Shown here: positions 48,836 through 63,178 of the stretch, piece after piece
Numbering within the stretch: position 1 is the stretch's first letter
Layout of the letters: every line of letters begins with the position of its first letter
From: Progne subis subis
Lineage: Eukaryota; Chordata; Aves; Passeriformes; Hirundinidae
DNA: 64,000 bases
Reading direction: 5' to 3'
NCBI GenBank assembly: GCA_022316685.1
Contig: JAKJHU010000046.1
Span: forward strand, 6,237,001-6,301,000
Translations under genes and position numbers: made by a program
Notes under the pieces: generated by a model
Seen by the model: the letters and a program-made list of their open reading frames with translations, nothing else
Told to the model about the DNA's origin: nothing
Database searches by the model: none

Positions 48836-51800
48836 CAAACCTAATGCTTGAAGCAAACCCAACCCCCACACATCCTTCCTAGCTAGTTCTTTTCAACTAC
48901 TTTGTGTTAACCAAGCAACTGGATGGGCTTAGTTCATTGAGCAAAACACAGCTCATGCCCTAGCTTCATCTGCCCTTCACTCTGCTGCAAAGGCATGGAT
49001 CTCACCTTGGTGACACTGGCATGAATTTCCTATTCATAATGTAAACTCTGTGTATGAGGAGTTGAGGGCTTTCAACTAAAGAGAAATCACTGAGTGTGTT
49101 GGGGGGGGGAAAAGGAATTCTGTTTTTATTCCCAGACTAGGAGAAAGCAAAAAGCTTCTCTTAACCCAGAGGTAGCTAGTTTTTTTTCTTTTTAAGAAGG
49201 TTGTAATGTTTAAAGGAATAAATGTCCAAGAGTGCTTCTTGGAAACATAAGATTTAAAAAACAAAGTAAACCTTTCTCTTTGCCTTCACCAAAGAGTTCT
49301 ATCAAGGATCCTTTTGCAGAGGATGAGATGGGACACCAAACAACACATGGCATTGGTGGCATGGCATTCATGTCCTTCTTCTAGGTTAGGGAAAACCCAT
49401 CCTGAAGTACTTGATCCTTTTTATACACCCATGTATTTCTCTGCAGTATATTTATGCATGCAAAGATGCATAGCTCTAACAGGAGAGGCTCAGAGAGATG
49501 GAGTCCAGTCAAAGCAGTTTCAGACTATTCATAGGACAGAAGCTTGTTGTCATCAGGCCAGGGCCTGGCCATATCAACTGGCTTTTATGGGAGAGGAAGT
49601 TGTGGTTCTGTCCTTTGGGAGCAAGTGAGGGAATGGAGGGAAGTAAAATATTTGCACGATAAATCTTTCTTTTTCCATTCCATTTAAATTACTAAATTTT
49701 TTAATTTCTCTGTACCCCAAGGGAAAGAAAAGTTGCTCCCTTGGTAGCTTTTTTCCTCAGGTCAGTAATACAGACAGTGAGCATGAAAGAAAATAAACTC
49801 TAGCTGTGTATAAAACAGGTAGCACAGAAATGATGCATTCATTTTATTACTGCCATCATACCTTACACATTTGGCTTCTCAAGATAATAGCCATATTCAT
49901 AATTTATACAGTCTGTGTTTGAATATCCCTTGAAGAAGGTATTTAAGGAGAAACTTCTCTGCTAGTCATAGCACAACCACATTGAAAGCAGGATGGGGTG
50001 TTGGTCAATGGAATGTCTCTGTTTTAGAAATTACACCCTATTATCAGGGCTGCTAGTTTCAAAATCAGGTTATGCATGCCCTGCAGGTATAATACCAGAA
50101 AATAAAATAGTGTACCTGGCCCTTTTATATAACACAATGTAAGTACAGATAGAGGAGGAGAAGTGATGATTCATTATCTGTTCATCCAAAACCCAAGAGT
50201 GCTGATTCACATACTACATCCTAAAGCTTCACAAGTCTAAACATATTCTTGACTATCATCGAATCATCTTTCTAGGTGCTGTGCACAGAGATGGGCTATG
50301 CTTTCTGTCACTGATCTTGTTCTAAATCAAAAGCTCTTGATCAGCCTTAGAATCAGTAGCATTTAATCTCTCTTCTAGTATATCCTACTTCTACCATCCC
50401 TTGTTGTAAGTTTTGCAAGTGATATGGTACTTGTTCTGTCCTCTGTGTTTTCAAACAGCATATGGAACTTAAAAAATACATAATATAGTTGATAGCATAC
50501 TACAGCTTTTTATTCCAGGCTTATGCTTGTGCCTTGTTTCTTATGATAGCCATATACAAAAATGCAGGCAAATCAATCCTTCATGCAGGACAAAGTCATT
50601 CTGTCCAAGACAGGGTGCTTTCTGGACTCAGATATTTATGGTTTTTACTTTTACATCAGTTTGATGAAGTTAGCAAAGGTTCTTTCTACGATTTTTATCA
50701 AAATAAGACATTGATCTCTATTTTGTTTAAACTGTACAAACTATTAGAGTTGGGTGCAAAGCTGATAAAAAACAGCTGTTCCTAATGAAAGTGCATGAGA
50801 CCTACTCCAGTGTAGCACATCAGACTGGTGTGAAGTATGAATAACATCTACCACGTAAATATAAAACGTCCCTGCCCTGATTCTCTGCTGACATTTCTAA
50901 TGATACCTTCTCAGCTAAGTCAATAGAGATAGTCTCTTGCTTTCGTGGGTCTTTGAGATCTTCTGTTCTCAGGATCATCTCCTCTCTTTATTCATATGAA
51001 TTGGAAGAGTAATTATACTCCTGAAGCTCTTCCCCTGAACAATGTTACCACACTCAGTGTGTAACCCTTACAATGCAACTAAGAACAAGGGTGGGAACTC
51101 CCACTTAAAACTCCTACCAGGCTTTTCTTGATGGGACAAGTTGATGCTTAGAAACACATTCAGTGGGATATGTTCCGAGTTTAGGGACAATTGTACTTTC
51201 ACTGTGCATCATTCCCACAGCCACAATAGTTTCCAGAAATTTAATTTAATCAGATTGAACTGTAAAACCAACACAAATCTGTTGTAATGCTGAAAAGAAC
51301 TGCCATTAAAAAGTTACAGTTTCATGAAGTATTGCTTAACATTTATTTCATCTGTCTGTATTGTCTGTTTATGGAAGAAGTTGTTCAGCAGACAAGATGA
51401 GCAAACCTGCTTTCCCTGCAGATTCTTATTGGTGTAAATTTAACAGTGGAATGATGATGTTTCCATCCCTTATCATAGACTTAGATGGTCAAACACCTGA
51501 ATTACAGCAGGACTTCATAGCAGGAAGGAAACATGACTTACAGATAAACCAGACTATATGAACTCCATCAACCTGTAACCAAAGTATGGCAGAACTCTTT
51601 GAGCTGCTGCTATGTCACACAGCATTTTAACTGCTACCAAAATGTATTGTGACTCCATTGCTGATATACAGTAAAATCTAAAACCAGGGTTTTTTTCCTT
51701 TCTAAGTCTTATGAGTAGATGAGTTCAATTACCCACTGAGACTTCACTCTTGCAGATAATTGATTACTCAACCACCTTAAATTTGCCTTTGGTAGCCAGG

Positions 51801-52407
51801 CTCAGAGGGCTGATGATAGGATGGCTGATGCAAAAAGCGTATGCATGGATTTAGAGTGGGTGAGAGAGATATAAACACATCCTGAGAAAATGTTTAGTTT
51901 GCTTGCTCTTTTTCAATCTGAAAAACAGGGCACTGATTTCCTGCCAGGGGATACTTTTGAATAGGAATGTCTGGAATTGCCTACTAAATTTGTTTTAACT
52001 TGAAGTAGGAGGCAGAGAGCAGGAGGAAATCATGATGGAAGAAAATGGATGTCAGGCTAGGGAAAAATTGGGCTAGAGGCTCTGTATCTAGAGGCTTTCT
52101 TCTGTCTCTGAGCAGATGCTATGACAGAGCCCTGTTTTTATGGGGTCATGCATTTTCTTCAAAGGGGACCGAGAAGGGAGTGCTACCAGTTCTTGTTGGT
52201 CCTTTTCTCCCATCACAAGTGTCATAATTTAAATGTAACATGTGCCAAGAAAGAACCAAGAAAAAATAATTTAGACACATTGTCTAAATATGAAGGGAAA
52301 TTTTAAGTCTTCATAAATTCTGTATTTTCACTGCAGGTAAGTGTTTTGTAGGCACATTTGAATTTATCTAAACATCATTACTCTGAAATTCAGTCTGGGG
52401 TGTTATT

Positions 52408-52446
52408 AAAAAGGAAAAAAAAAAAAAAAAAACAACCAAAAAAAAA
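52408..52446. repeat. A-rich simple tract
   Basis: An 18-base A run followed by AACAACC and further A runs. Confidence 0.85.
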
Positions 52447-53663
52447 CAACCCAAACTTTTAGTGTCCTTGAGCAGTGCTAAGTACGAGGTCTCTAATTCA
52501 GAGGAGATGGCTGGCCACTGCCATTTGCTCTCTTTCCTTCACCTTGTGCCTCAAGTGATGCAGCATAAAATTTAGGTAAAAGGTGACAGTTAAATTGACA
52601 CGTGACATTTTAAGAAGCACGGGGTTTTTTGGGTTTTTTTTGTCCCTGCAGTTAGAGGAGCTGTGCTAATCACGAGTGTCTAAGAGCTCTGTGTGCCAGT
52701 CTTGGGGCTGGGCTCACATGTCTGCACAACAAACTATCCACATCCCTAGACTAAGGTGAGGCGGGTTACTGGAGGGATATAACAGGGACTCAATGTGCTG
52801 TTCCCATTCTTGCCCAGAGGACACAAGGGGAAGGGATCAGATTCATCCTTGCCTCCTCCCATTTGTAGCTAACAGAAGACATTGATTCAGAAGAATTGAT
52901 TCAGTGGGTCTTTCTAAGAAATTTAGAGTCATGTCAGGGGTTTGCTGAAGACAGAGCAGGACTTGAGATGAACTCCTTCATCCTGAAAAATGACTAAGAG
53001 CAGTCTTGTTGTCAGTGGCAGCTGAGAGGCAGCTTCCAAGGTGAGCAGCCTGCGAGCTCCAAAGTGGTGCCTCACAGAATCAGTGAATTATTCTTACCAT
53101 ATGCTAACACACCAGGTGCAAAAACAGGGTTAACGTGTCAGTGGATCTGCTGCAAACACGTGCCAATCTGGTAGCACAAATGCACAACTATTAACATATA
53201 TTTTAAAGAAAAGGCTCTACACCATATTCAGAAGCAACTTAAAAATAGGAGAGTCTTAGTTTCACATAGGTAAACTTAGAGGACCTATACAAGATAATAA
53301 AAGGTACACAGCAAAGGAAAAGAACATTCAAATAAATCCCTGCAGGTCACTGTAGCCCTTCTTTGAATTCTTTCCAAATTTAGCCTGGAGTGTCCATGCC
53401 CATGTCAAGTTGTTTTTGTACACAGCACAACAGAATTAGTCCAAGCTAAGATTCAAACAGAAAAAGAAATTCCATTATCTCTTTCATATTTTTCCTTCTT
53501 AATCACTTGATAACTTAAAACTTTCCAATAGCTGACAGAAAAGTTTGCCAGTTAAGAAGTTTTTTGGAGATCCCTGAATTGAAAGTCAGAATGTGAAGTG
53601 AGCACCAATCAAGGTATCAAGAAACTATGACTAGTCCCTGGAAAGGTTGCTACTGTTTGGGGC

Positions 53664-53689
53664 TTTTTTTTTTTTTTTTTTTTTTTTTT
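53664..53689. repeat. poly(T) tract, 26 bp
   Basis: An uninterrupted T run, bounded by GGGGC on the left and G on the right. Confidence 0.9.
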
Positions 53690-54426
53690 GTAAACATACT
53701 TTTTCCTACAAGAGAAGGAATATAATTTTTCTTATTAAGTAGCCACAAAGTGCAGATAATTGTCAGTCACTGGTGAAAATATTTACCCTTCAACTGCCAA
53801 AATTTAAAAAATTCTTAGAATTTTTTTGTATGGAGTTTTTTTATTGTTTGGGATTCTTGGTTAACATTTATGTAAATATTTCCATTTAGTAATTTTAAGC
53901 ACTGTGGTGTTTTGCAAAAGAACAGGGTACAAAATATCCTGTGTGCAGAACTAAAATTTAATTTGTTAGCCATATTTCTAATGCAGTTTTTAGCATAACA
54001 AAAGCACCATTTTGGCCTAAAAAAATCAAGGTCTTTTACTGATTTTAAATTTCTGGTTTGAAACTTTTTTATACATAATTCACCTTATGTTTATGGTGAT
54101 TTCTCTTCATTGAACTTCTTTTTCCCTAAACAATGGGCAGAAGGCAGGGTTTCTGAATGGCACCAGGATCTAAGATTTATCAGGGTACTTGGCATCAGAA
54201 TTAAAAAGAACATCAGACTTTACCATTACTTGCAATAGCCACATATCCAGCTGCTTTGCACAGTTCCTCCCAATATAAACACAGAGGGGTTATATTAAGC
54301 CTTGTCATAGTTTGATTTTGGAGCCCCTGTCCAAAGAGTATAATGTCACCTAAGCTTTCACATTTGTGCTGGGAACAGCTAGAGCAGAAGCAGGGGTTTA
54401 AAAGAGGACACTGGCAGTTTGCCTGG

Positions 54427-54464
54427 AAAAAAAAAAGGAAAGGGGGGAAAAAAAAAAAAAAAAA
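54427..54464. repeat. homopurine tract, A and G runs
   Basis: A10, GG, AAA, a 6-G run, then A17 on the plus strand, with no pyrimidine. Confidence 0.85.
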
Positions 54465-57400
54465 CAACCACCGAACTGCCAATAAATTTTCTCTCTAAAG
54501 TGTCTGGACCAAGTGTACCTTAGAAATTAAAAAGAATCAATAACCAGGCAATTTCAAAATACAAACACACAATCTTGGATTCCTTGTTTCTTTGTCAAGA
54601 AAAAGTATATTTCCAAAGTCAGTAACTAAAAGTTAAATCTGGTTCCTCAGGCTGCTTTCCTAAAGGAGAAGCTTCAGTGCTGTGCCAAGCTGACTTCTGT
54701 CGATACATACAGATCTCTGTGAGTAACTCTGTGAGCTTGGCCTGTGTGGGAGCATCTCTTGGAATTCAACATTTCTGATCAGATTAATAATAATAATAGC
54801 AAGGCTATGACTACTCCATTCTGCCAACAGAACTATTTAGGTGGTTCTGATAGCACTTTGCAGAACATCTGCTTTTACTTCACTCCTTTTTCATTCTTGA
54901 ATTAACTCTTACCACATCTATAGTGAACTCGTCTACCATCCCAACTGGGTAATTACCTCAATAAAAAAGGCATGATAGCTGTATGGATGCTGTTTTGCAA
55001 GAGTTCACAGAGCAGTGTTGTACTCCCTGCCCATCCTCCATCCATCCTGCTGCCTCACAAGCTCCTGTAGCCTGCAGCCTTAGTGGCCCTGTGCAGTGTA
55101 AGGCACCAGCTCACACCATGTCTTAACCCAAGTGTGCAAGTCAGCATCTGCTTTACGAGGATGTTGCTTTAGAGAGTGGTCTCAGGGTGGCCATTAATGT
55201 CTAATTTAGATTCAACCACTATGGTTTCCCATGGCTTTTTTGAACAATGTAAGTAGCATGAATACTTGTTTAATTTCTTACTAAACTGAAGCGTAATATC
55301 TTCTGATTTCTGCTTCTCTTCAGGGACTTATTTAATATTCCTTTTAAGAATGTTATGAGCTCAGCATCAAAGTACATTATAAATCTATCTGGAAATAAAT
55401 AACACAGTGCTGACGAATGTCAGCTAAGGGAATCTATAGTAGATTTATTTCTTTCTCTCCCACTCTTCTGCCAGTACAGAGGCAAAGGCAAAGCCTCCAG
55501 GTTCTTCTCCTATCCTCAAGGGACTGGCAGTTGACCGGCTTAATTAGCAAAGCATTTAGGCATGTTACTGAACTTCCCATAAGCAGGTCTCTCTATGAAA
55601 GTCAGCAGGATTAGTCCAAATATTCCAGTACTTTGCTAGACAGAACTAGGCCATGTGGGGAAGAAAATAACTAATTCAGCTTTTAGCCAAGGTGGGCTAC
55701 ACCCCAGGACTCTGTGAGATCTCTGGTAAAAGCAGACCAGTTCTCCCCCAGAAGATGGTGTTACTGTGCTGTTAGATGCAAAAGACAGTTTCTACTTCAC
55801 ACTATAAGGTAAACCCAACTTCCCAGAACTTCCCTCTCTGTGTTACCTGAGTAGATGCCAAGTGTGAATTGCTCAGAAAAAGTAAAAAATTTTTTTTTAT
55901 TCCAAGTTGTTTTGCTAAGAGTTCTTTTGGCTAAACTGGAGGATTCCTAATACCTCCTGATTTTTCCTTATTGTGATTGCTCTGCCTTGGGTAAAATGAA
56001 CACAGGCATGTATCAGCTGTTGTGGTAAATCTGCACTGTGGCCTCTCAGATCTTTGCTACAGCACAGACTGCTTTTGGATCACTCAATGTCACTGTATAA
56101 AGGAAAACTGATATTCCTAATAGCATTATTAAATACTGCTACAGTGTAAAGTGCCTGAATGGAGAAGAAAACCCTTGAGCCATTTGTGCATGTGCTGTCA
56201 TCAGTTCTATAGTGCTCTGCACTCTTCTGAATGCACAGTTGATTTTGCTGGTTGTGTCAAACTGACTCAAATGATAATTTGTTTGCCTACAATTTAAGAT
56301 CCCTAGTAACTAGCACGCATTCCATATATTTTTTCCAGGAATACCATTTATCTTAGATCAAATACGAATTAGGCAACTTGTATCCAGTGTTTATCTGTTG
56401 CAGAGGACTTCTGTTTACAAGCTAAGAGGGCCACAAGAACATCTGGATCCTGTCATCTAGACTGCAAGGGCTATTCTGGTCCACACTGAATAGTTTCTAT
56501 GCAAGGACAGTATTGAGGAAGACAGCAGGAGCTCAGCTCCATAAGCTGTCCAGACAGCAGAGAAAGGATCATCAGTGAAATTATTTCTGAAGAGAAGCAG
56601 TTAGTAACCTAATGTCAAAAAGCTATTTGCTGTTAGATGCCTATGAGACCTTTATTTGTTTACACACATATTGTGTGCAGTGATAGCATTTCAAATGTCT
56701 CTAAGGTTTTAAGATCTTCATCATGCTCACTTCTCCACACCAGTCTAACCTTCCATTCAGCTGCTCTGTTTCCAGTCTTGAAGATGTTCAAGTCATGAGG
56801 CAGATCTGGAAGTAAAATAGGCCCCCACTGGGCATTTTCTGGGGAAGTGAGGTAGGATACTCAGTTAAATACTTCTCACCTTGAAGACCAAAGGGCCTGG
56901 CCAGATGAGGCAAAGAATTGAAAAGGGAAGAGTGAAGGATGACCATTCATGCTCCTGGAATGACTCCAGAGAGATAGAACCTGAGATATATTTAGTTCTA
57001 ACCCCAAGTAACCTTGCTGTTGAAATGAAATCTTGTGTCACTTCACCTTAGCAGCAATAGTTGGCATTTATGTAATTATGTAAAGTAAAAGTTACCTATT
57101 TTTTAATGACAAAGAAATGTACTCAGTAATCTCTAAAATACAAAAAGGAAAACTTTTAAATATATTTCCCAGATGGCTAAAATCCTCATTACACAGCATT
57201 ACCCTATACAGTAAAAAGTATTGCCATTTAAGGAGGAAATTATCATGTATTAGGCATTGGCTGTACTGGCCAAGTACACAGGGCCATGCTAAATAATCAC
57301 ATTCCCAGGTGAAATTTAGCACCATTTACTATTTTTAGGCGGTCAGATTACATCACTGTGTACCCATGGTCTTGAGAGTGACCATAAGGCAACATTTCAA

Positions 57401-59035
57401 CAATCAAGGCATGTTTGATAAAAGAAAAAAAAAAATCAGTAATTTTCTGGACTGAATGGAAAAATTATCTTCCATGGAAAAATAAAGACATAAATTACTG
57501 CTACAAGGCTTCATATAAACTATATAGAAGAAATCTTGATTGCTTGTAATAATTAGAGAATTTAAAAAGTAGATAACAAATAATCCTAGAAAAAAACTGC
57601 CTGAATAAAGTGCTTAAAATTTTCTTTCTCTTGCTAAAAAAACCAAACTCCAGAGAAAGACTGTGTATACACATAAATGAATGATATGTTGCCATACATT
57701 TATGTCCCTGAACTGTGATGGAAACCAACAATACCTAATTTGCTAATATTTTCCCATCCTTTAAATGTAGAATATTGACAATAAACAAAGCCAACAAATT
57801 TGCTATTCTATTTAAAAATCAATTTACTGATGGGTTTTTGCATGTGTGTGTGAGAGAGAATGATATCGAAGACATTTTACTTTTAAAATGTTTTAATAAA
57901 CTCCAGTGTAAAATTCAGTAAGCCTTTTGTAAAGTATCAATGAAACTGGTGCAAGATTCTTTTTCTTGCACATATTCAGTCAGGTAATAAATACAAAAAT
58001 ATAGACCTATGAAACAGAGGCTTGAAATGTTGCCAGTTTAAGGGCTCTTAATTTATTTTTGCAACTTAATTTGCTTTCAACACTGTTCAAGTGTACAGTT
58101 ACTTTAGAACTTTCTGACTACTCGATATTTTCTAACTTTTGTTAGACTCAAGACTTCAATAAATTGAAAGTGTAACCAGAGTTCTGTTGCTTTTTTTTTT
58201 GATCTCAGAGGTCTGATAAAGGGATTCTGTTTTCAATTGACTCATGGAACAAATAAATGAAATAGATTTCCCTTAAGTGAGGATTAGCCATTTATTTGCA
58301 GTTGCTGTCTACTCTGCATTCAGGTGGGAAGGCAAATATCTTTACCTGGTAAATATCTGAGTATTATGAGATTTTTCTGTTAAAGCAAAAAATATCTTTG
58401 GATGAAGATTTTAAACCTTGCTTCAGGAACATAAGAATTGTCTTAATTGAGCACTTTTTTCTTCAAAGAACATCCCTCACAAAATGTACTCTACCCTTTT
58501 TGAGACCTTACCAGTTACACTGAATTCTATGGTGTGGGAAAAATCCTCCCAAAGGAGAAATTTCTAGTTGTAATGCTGGTTTAGCTCTGTGATAAATTAG
58601 TAGGCTATGCTTAGTAGGATAAATACATAACTGTGTTCACTTCTCATAATCTTCCTTTTAAAAAGAAAAAAAATTGTATTTATTTTTATAGGTTTTTATT
58701 GAAAATTTCTGACCATTAGAGTGTGACTCCAACAACCATTTGGACAGGTTTCCTACTTTCTGTCACTCAGTTAGAAATCTGCATAAATATATTCTTCACA
58801 GTAAGTCTTAGGATTTTAATGGTTTCATGTCTGAATTTAATACCACTTTAATGACATTCCTTCTTCTCATCACAATTCCTCTTCTGAATCGCTGCCATGG
58901 GCTACTTTTCAGCAGCAGCCTTCCATTAGAAATACTGAAATTCACTGGATTTGACAATTATTACTCCATGGTGAAACTATAAAAACTTCTTAAACTAACT
59001 TTTTCTTAGGCTGAAGTCAAGAATAGCCTGTTCAT

Positions 59036-59048
59036 TTTCTTTTTCTTT

Positions 59049-59080
<32 letters not shown>

Positions 59081-59112
59081 TTTTCTTTTCTTTTTCTTTT
59101 TTTTCTTTTTCC
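59036..59112. repeat. 77-bp homopyrimidine tract
   Basis: Nearly all T with scattered C on the plus strand and no purine over about 77 bases. Approximate mirror symmetry of CTTTT units makes it a candidate for intramolecular triplex DNA. Confidence 0.9.
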
Positions 59113-60510
59113 GTTGGACTGTGGAACTAGCTCTTCCGAGAAGCCATCATTTGAATTGTTGAGAAATTGCCTTTCAAAGATCTGTCCTGAAATAACAACT
59201 TGTCAATCTATGTGCAACTGTTTGGAGGGGTACACTGCTACTTTGTTAAAAAACATTACATTTAGTTTCTTCTTTGTTTTCCCTCACACTGCCTGCTCCT
59301 CTATATGGTATTTACATACTATAGGCAACCAATTCAGGTATCCAAATTAAAAGTATGGGCTTCTTATGCCATCAATGGAAAGAGGAACAGTGCTTCAGAG
59401 GGCAATTAAGAGTAAAACACTGAGAAACCTGCCTGCTTTGTCAATTACTTGGAGGACCTGGACACTTCTGCTAAATGTCCAGGAAAGATTGTGAAGTTGT
59501 CTGAACCTCCACAGAGCCTTTTTTAATTTTTTTTTTATTATTTTTAATTCGGACAGAAAACAAATACTGAAATTTGTTAATAAAATGTCACTTGAATTGC
59601 AATTTAAATGCATGGAGAGTCTCTTGCTACTTGTGGGTTTCTCCTCTGAAATATTCTCCCTTAAGATGATTTTTCAAGAGAAGTGCTCTTTCCCCAATAC
59701 TATCTCAGTCAGTTCTACACAGATTATAACCTAATTAGCCCACTTTTTTTTTTTTTTTTCTTTTGATTGGCTTCAGAAAAATGAATTTCACAGTTGGACA
59801 TACATTCTGGTTTGCCTTGAATTTTTTTAGCATTTTCATATTATTATACATATTTGAGGTACAGATGAATCTGTTTTGCCTGTATCCCCAGTCAATGCTG
59901 ATCTTTGCCCCTACTGCTCTTCTGCTGCTTGTGGTTTCTTCCCAATAAAAAATAACAACTTCCCAGGCCTCTGCCATGTCCCCATGCTGGCGTTCTGTGT
60001 AATTCTACTTTGCATGCAAGGAGCCTGCACTTTTAAAAAAGCTCTCTGTCATCCCAGAATGTTCCAGGCACTACAGAAAAACAAACAAGAGCTCCCTTTA
60101 AGCCCTCTAGACATGTTTCTGTCTAGCAGTTTTTGACAGAAAACTGGAACAATTTTAAACAAATCACAAATCCAGCCATCCTGGACCAAAGGCTTTTTTT
60201 TTTTTTTTTCCTGTATAATCTAGTTTCCATGAACTCTCATACATTTATCTGTGCTGCTGGTGGCTAGATTACAATCTTCTCCCTACCACTAAAAAGAATA
60301 TTCTCTAACTGGTGTCACCACAGCTGGTCATGAAGCTGCTGAACTGTTATCTTGGTTGCTGCATACACAGACACAGTATTTTGATAACTAAAGAGCCTAC
60401 CATTACATCTTGTTAACAACCCACAGTGCACCCCCATCTCCTAGAGGGACCACTTGGCTTTGTTTGCTCCTCTCTGAAAAGCTCGGTTTCTCAACATTTC
60501 ACCATCTCCA

Positions 60511-60545
60511 TCTTTCTTTTTTCTTTTTTTTCTTTTTTTTTTTTT
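60511..60545. repeat. homopyrimidine tract
   Basis: T/C only, with units TTTCTTTT and TTTTTTTC, over 35 bases. Confidence 0.85.
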
Positions 60546-61360
60546 AACCCTTTATAATTCTAGAACAACATTTTATAATTATTATACTTTAGCCCCAAAT
60601 GCTGGTAAAATAAAGGTACATATAAAACACCACTAAATACACACGGGTAACTAAATACATAGAGAAAAAGAACTAGTCCCTACTTGTTTAAGAGATATAG
60701 CAAAAATACTTGATAGATTAAATAAGGGGAATTTCTTTAAAGATCCAGTATTACACTTATTTGCTGATGTACAGCCTGTACTGCTTTGATTTTGCAATGA
60801 GTCCGTATTTCTTAAATTGATCTTTTCATTTAGAAAAAGAAGCTTGCACTAAGTTCCTATTTATAGTTATAAAAATTTAGTAATAAACAACAGATCACTT
60901 CTGTTTCTCTACAAAGTAAACCCTTTATAGGGTGTATAAGGTCTTTATAGGATTGTTTTATTATTTCCTGATGATTATTTCCATATTAATTGTCCCTGGT
61001 TTGGGCTTTTTTTTCAAGCCTCATCTGGAAATACTTCAAATGGAATAAATTTAAAATCATTCTCCTTTTGGAATAAGCTAAATTTCTGAACTCCTGAACT
61101 GTTCTATTTATTGTAGCATTTTACTTTGCTTCCAAAAGCAAGGAAAAGCACTGTAGGGACCAAACAGAAAGAACTGGAAAATCCTCATAATATGAAGGGC
61201 TGACAGCCAAAAATCCTAAATCTGATGGACTGTCTTGTAGATTGGCATGAACAATGCCTCTTCCCATAAGTAAATCTTAATCCCCTAAGCAGAAAGAAAA
61301 GCATTTATTTTTAAGGCTGCTTTAATCTTTCCATACCAAACAGTCTCTATTTTTTCCTTA

Positions 61361-61452
61361 TTTTTCTGTATCTTTCTTTATTTTTATCCCCCCCCCCTTC
61401 TTTTTTTTCCATCCTCCCCTTCCTTTTTATCTCCTTTCCTTTCCTGCCCTCT
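61361..61452. repeat. pyrimidine-rich tract with a 10-C run
   Basis: About 92 bases that are almost all C and T with a few A, containing a run of 10 C near 61388-61397 and CTTTCCTTTCC units near the end. The antisense frame (61347-61562) yields a Lys/Glu/Arg-rich string that is a composition artefact. Confidence 0.8.
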
Positions 61453-63129
61453 AGTGACCAACCGAGCATGTGTCTAAACAGAGCACACTTCCGAAACACT
61501 TCATGTTTCTGTTTTGTGAGGTTATGCCACCAGAATAAATACACTTCAAAGGCAGAGGCCATTGGTATATCATAAATTACACTAAAAGGAATAACAGTGA
61601 TTTTTTTCTGAGCTGTTCATGGCTGAGCCTCTCAGGCTGGGTTAATAACAGGTGGGTTACAAAGCCCCTGCTGCCTCTAGAGAAGTCCTTACCACATGTA
61701 TTGGGTGGGATTTGGCATATATTTCAGCTATAGTTTTCTAACCATGCTATTGTACAGAAGAAGAAAAAAAATTGATTTTATAGGATTATTTTCTCATAAT
61801 ATAAATATATAAATAGCATAAAAAAGGGGGTGGGAGTGTGTATGGCGAATCTCAAAAGTCACTGTGAAGACTAATGATACACCAGTCTTAAAATATGCTG
61901 AGAGCCTTTGCCTCCTTGAATTCAAGGCTAATTGAATCCTGCTCTTACAGTATAATATTTTTTAAATTGTTTCCTCTCATATAGACCTGCTATACTTTCA
62001 CACTCAAGCTGTCCGTAAGACATGCTGGCAAAGGAAATCAGGCCGCAGATAATTTAGAATAGTGTCTTTGGGGTATAATAATGTGGATAGAATGTATTAT
62101 TTATTTCAGGCCATGCTCTTTATAATTGTGAAATAGTTGTTCTGGATTTAAAATTACTTAGAAGACCAGAGGAGTAGAATATGTTTGTATTCACACAGGT
62201 ATTTGCACTTCCACAGATTTCTAGATACAAAGTCCCTTCTTTAATTTTTAAATTGAAGCAGTCAAGTTAGTGCATTTGCTACTTCTGCTGTAGGCCCAGA
62301 GAAGGGTTTATGAACTCAAAAGCTTGTATAGTTTTTCCAGCTATGCTAATGGTGATAATAAAAGATATAAATGGCAGCACTGCAGGTCTTGTTTTTAGTC
62401 TGTGGCATCTGCAGGCAGAAAGGGAAGCTCTCGCCATGCATACTTTGGAGGAGTTGGGAAGGTCTGAGAGGGCTGCAGGCCTATGAGCCACATTTGATGA
62501 CAGTTTAAGTGGGAACATTATGGCCCATGCAAAGCAGTGGATGAATTATGTAAGTATGGGACTCTGGCCATAGCCAGGCTATTCCCTGCCTGCTGAGCGC
62601 AGCTTGAAATTTAAATGGAGACACAGAGAAAAGCCAGTGGGATTACAGAAAACACACATGACCGAGGACTCACATTTGTCAAACCACATGGTTTCTGCCC
62701 AGGCCGGCTGTATTTCTCTGTCACGCTGCTAATGTGGCTAATGTGTAAATTCCTAAACTGGGCAGGCCAGAGACACAAGCATCAGACCTTGATCTGTCAC
62801 TAGACCATAGTGACAGCCTGGTACAGATTGTATTCTCCTGCAGAAAAATTCCTGGGTGCAGTTTAGGCATTAGCATGGATCAGGGAGAGAAATTTCAATG
62901 TAACTGCCTTGCTTCAGGGACAGAGATGTTTGACAGAATGGAAGTAACTAGACTGTACAAATGTGCAAGATCTTTTTCCTTGTACTCAAGTCATTTAATT
63001 TCCTAATGTAACAGTAGTCTGCAAGATTAATTGAGTTTGGAGTTACTCATCTCTGCATTTGCAACTGGAAGGTACTGACCCTATTCAACTACCTTTTCCG
63101 GAGTAAATATTTTAATATGGTGTGAGTGG

Positions 63130-63178
63130 AAAAAAAAAAAAAAAAAAACCAGCAAAAACAAAACAAAACAAAAAAAAA
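63130..63178. repeat. A-rich tract with CAAAA units
   Basis: A 19-base A run followed by CAAAAA and CAAAA units and a further 8-A run. Confidence 0.85.

Noticed and set aside
61347..61562. 71-codon minus-strand frame ending in a Lys/Glu/Arg-rich tail
   Set aside because: The tail is the translated complement of the homopyrimidine tract at 61361-61452.
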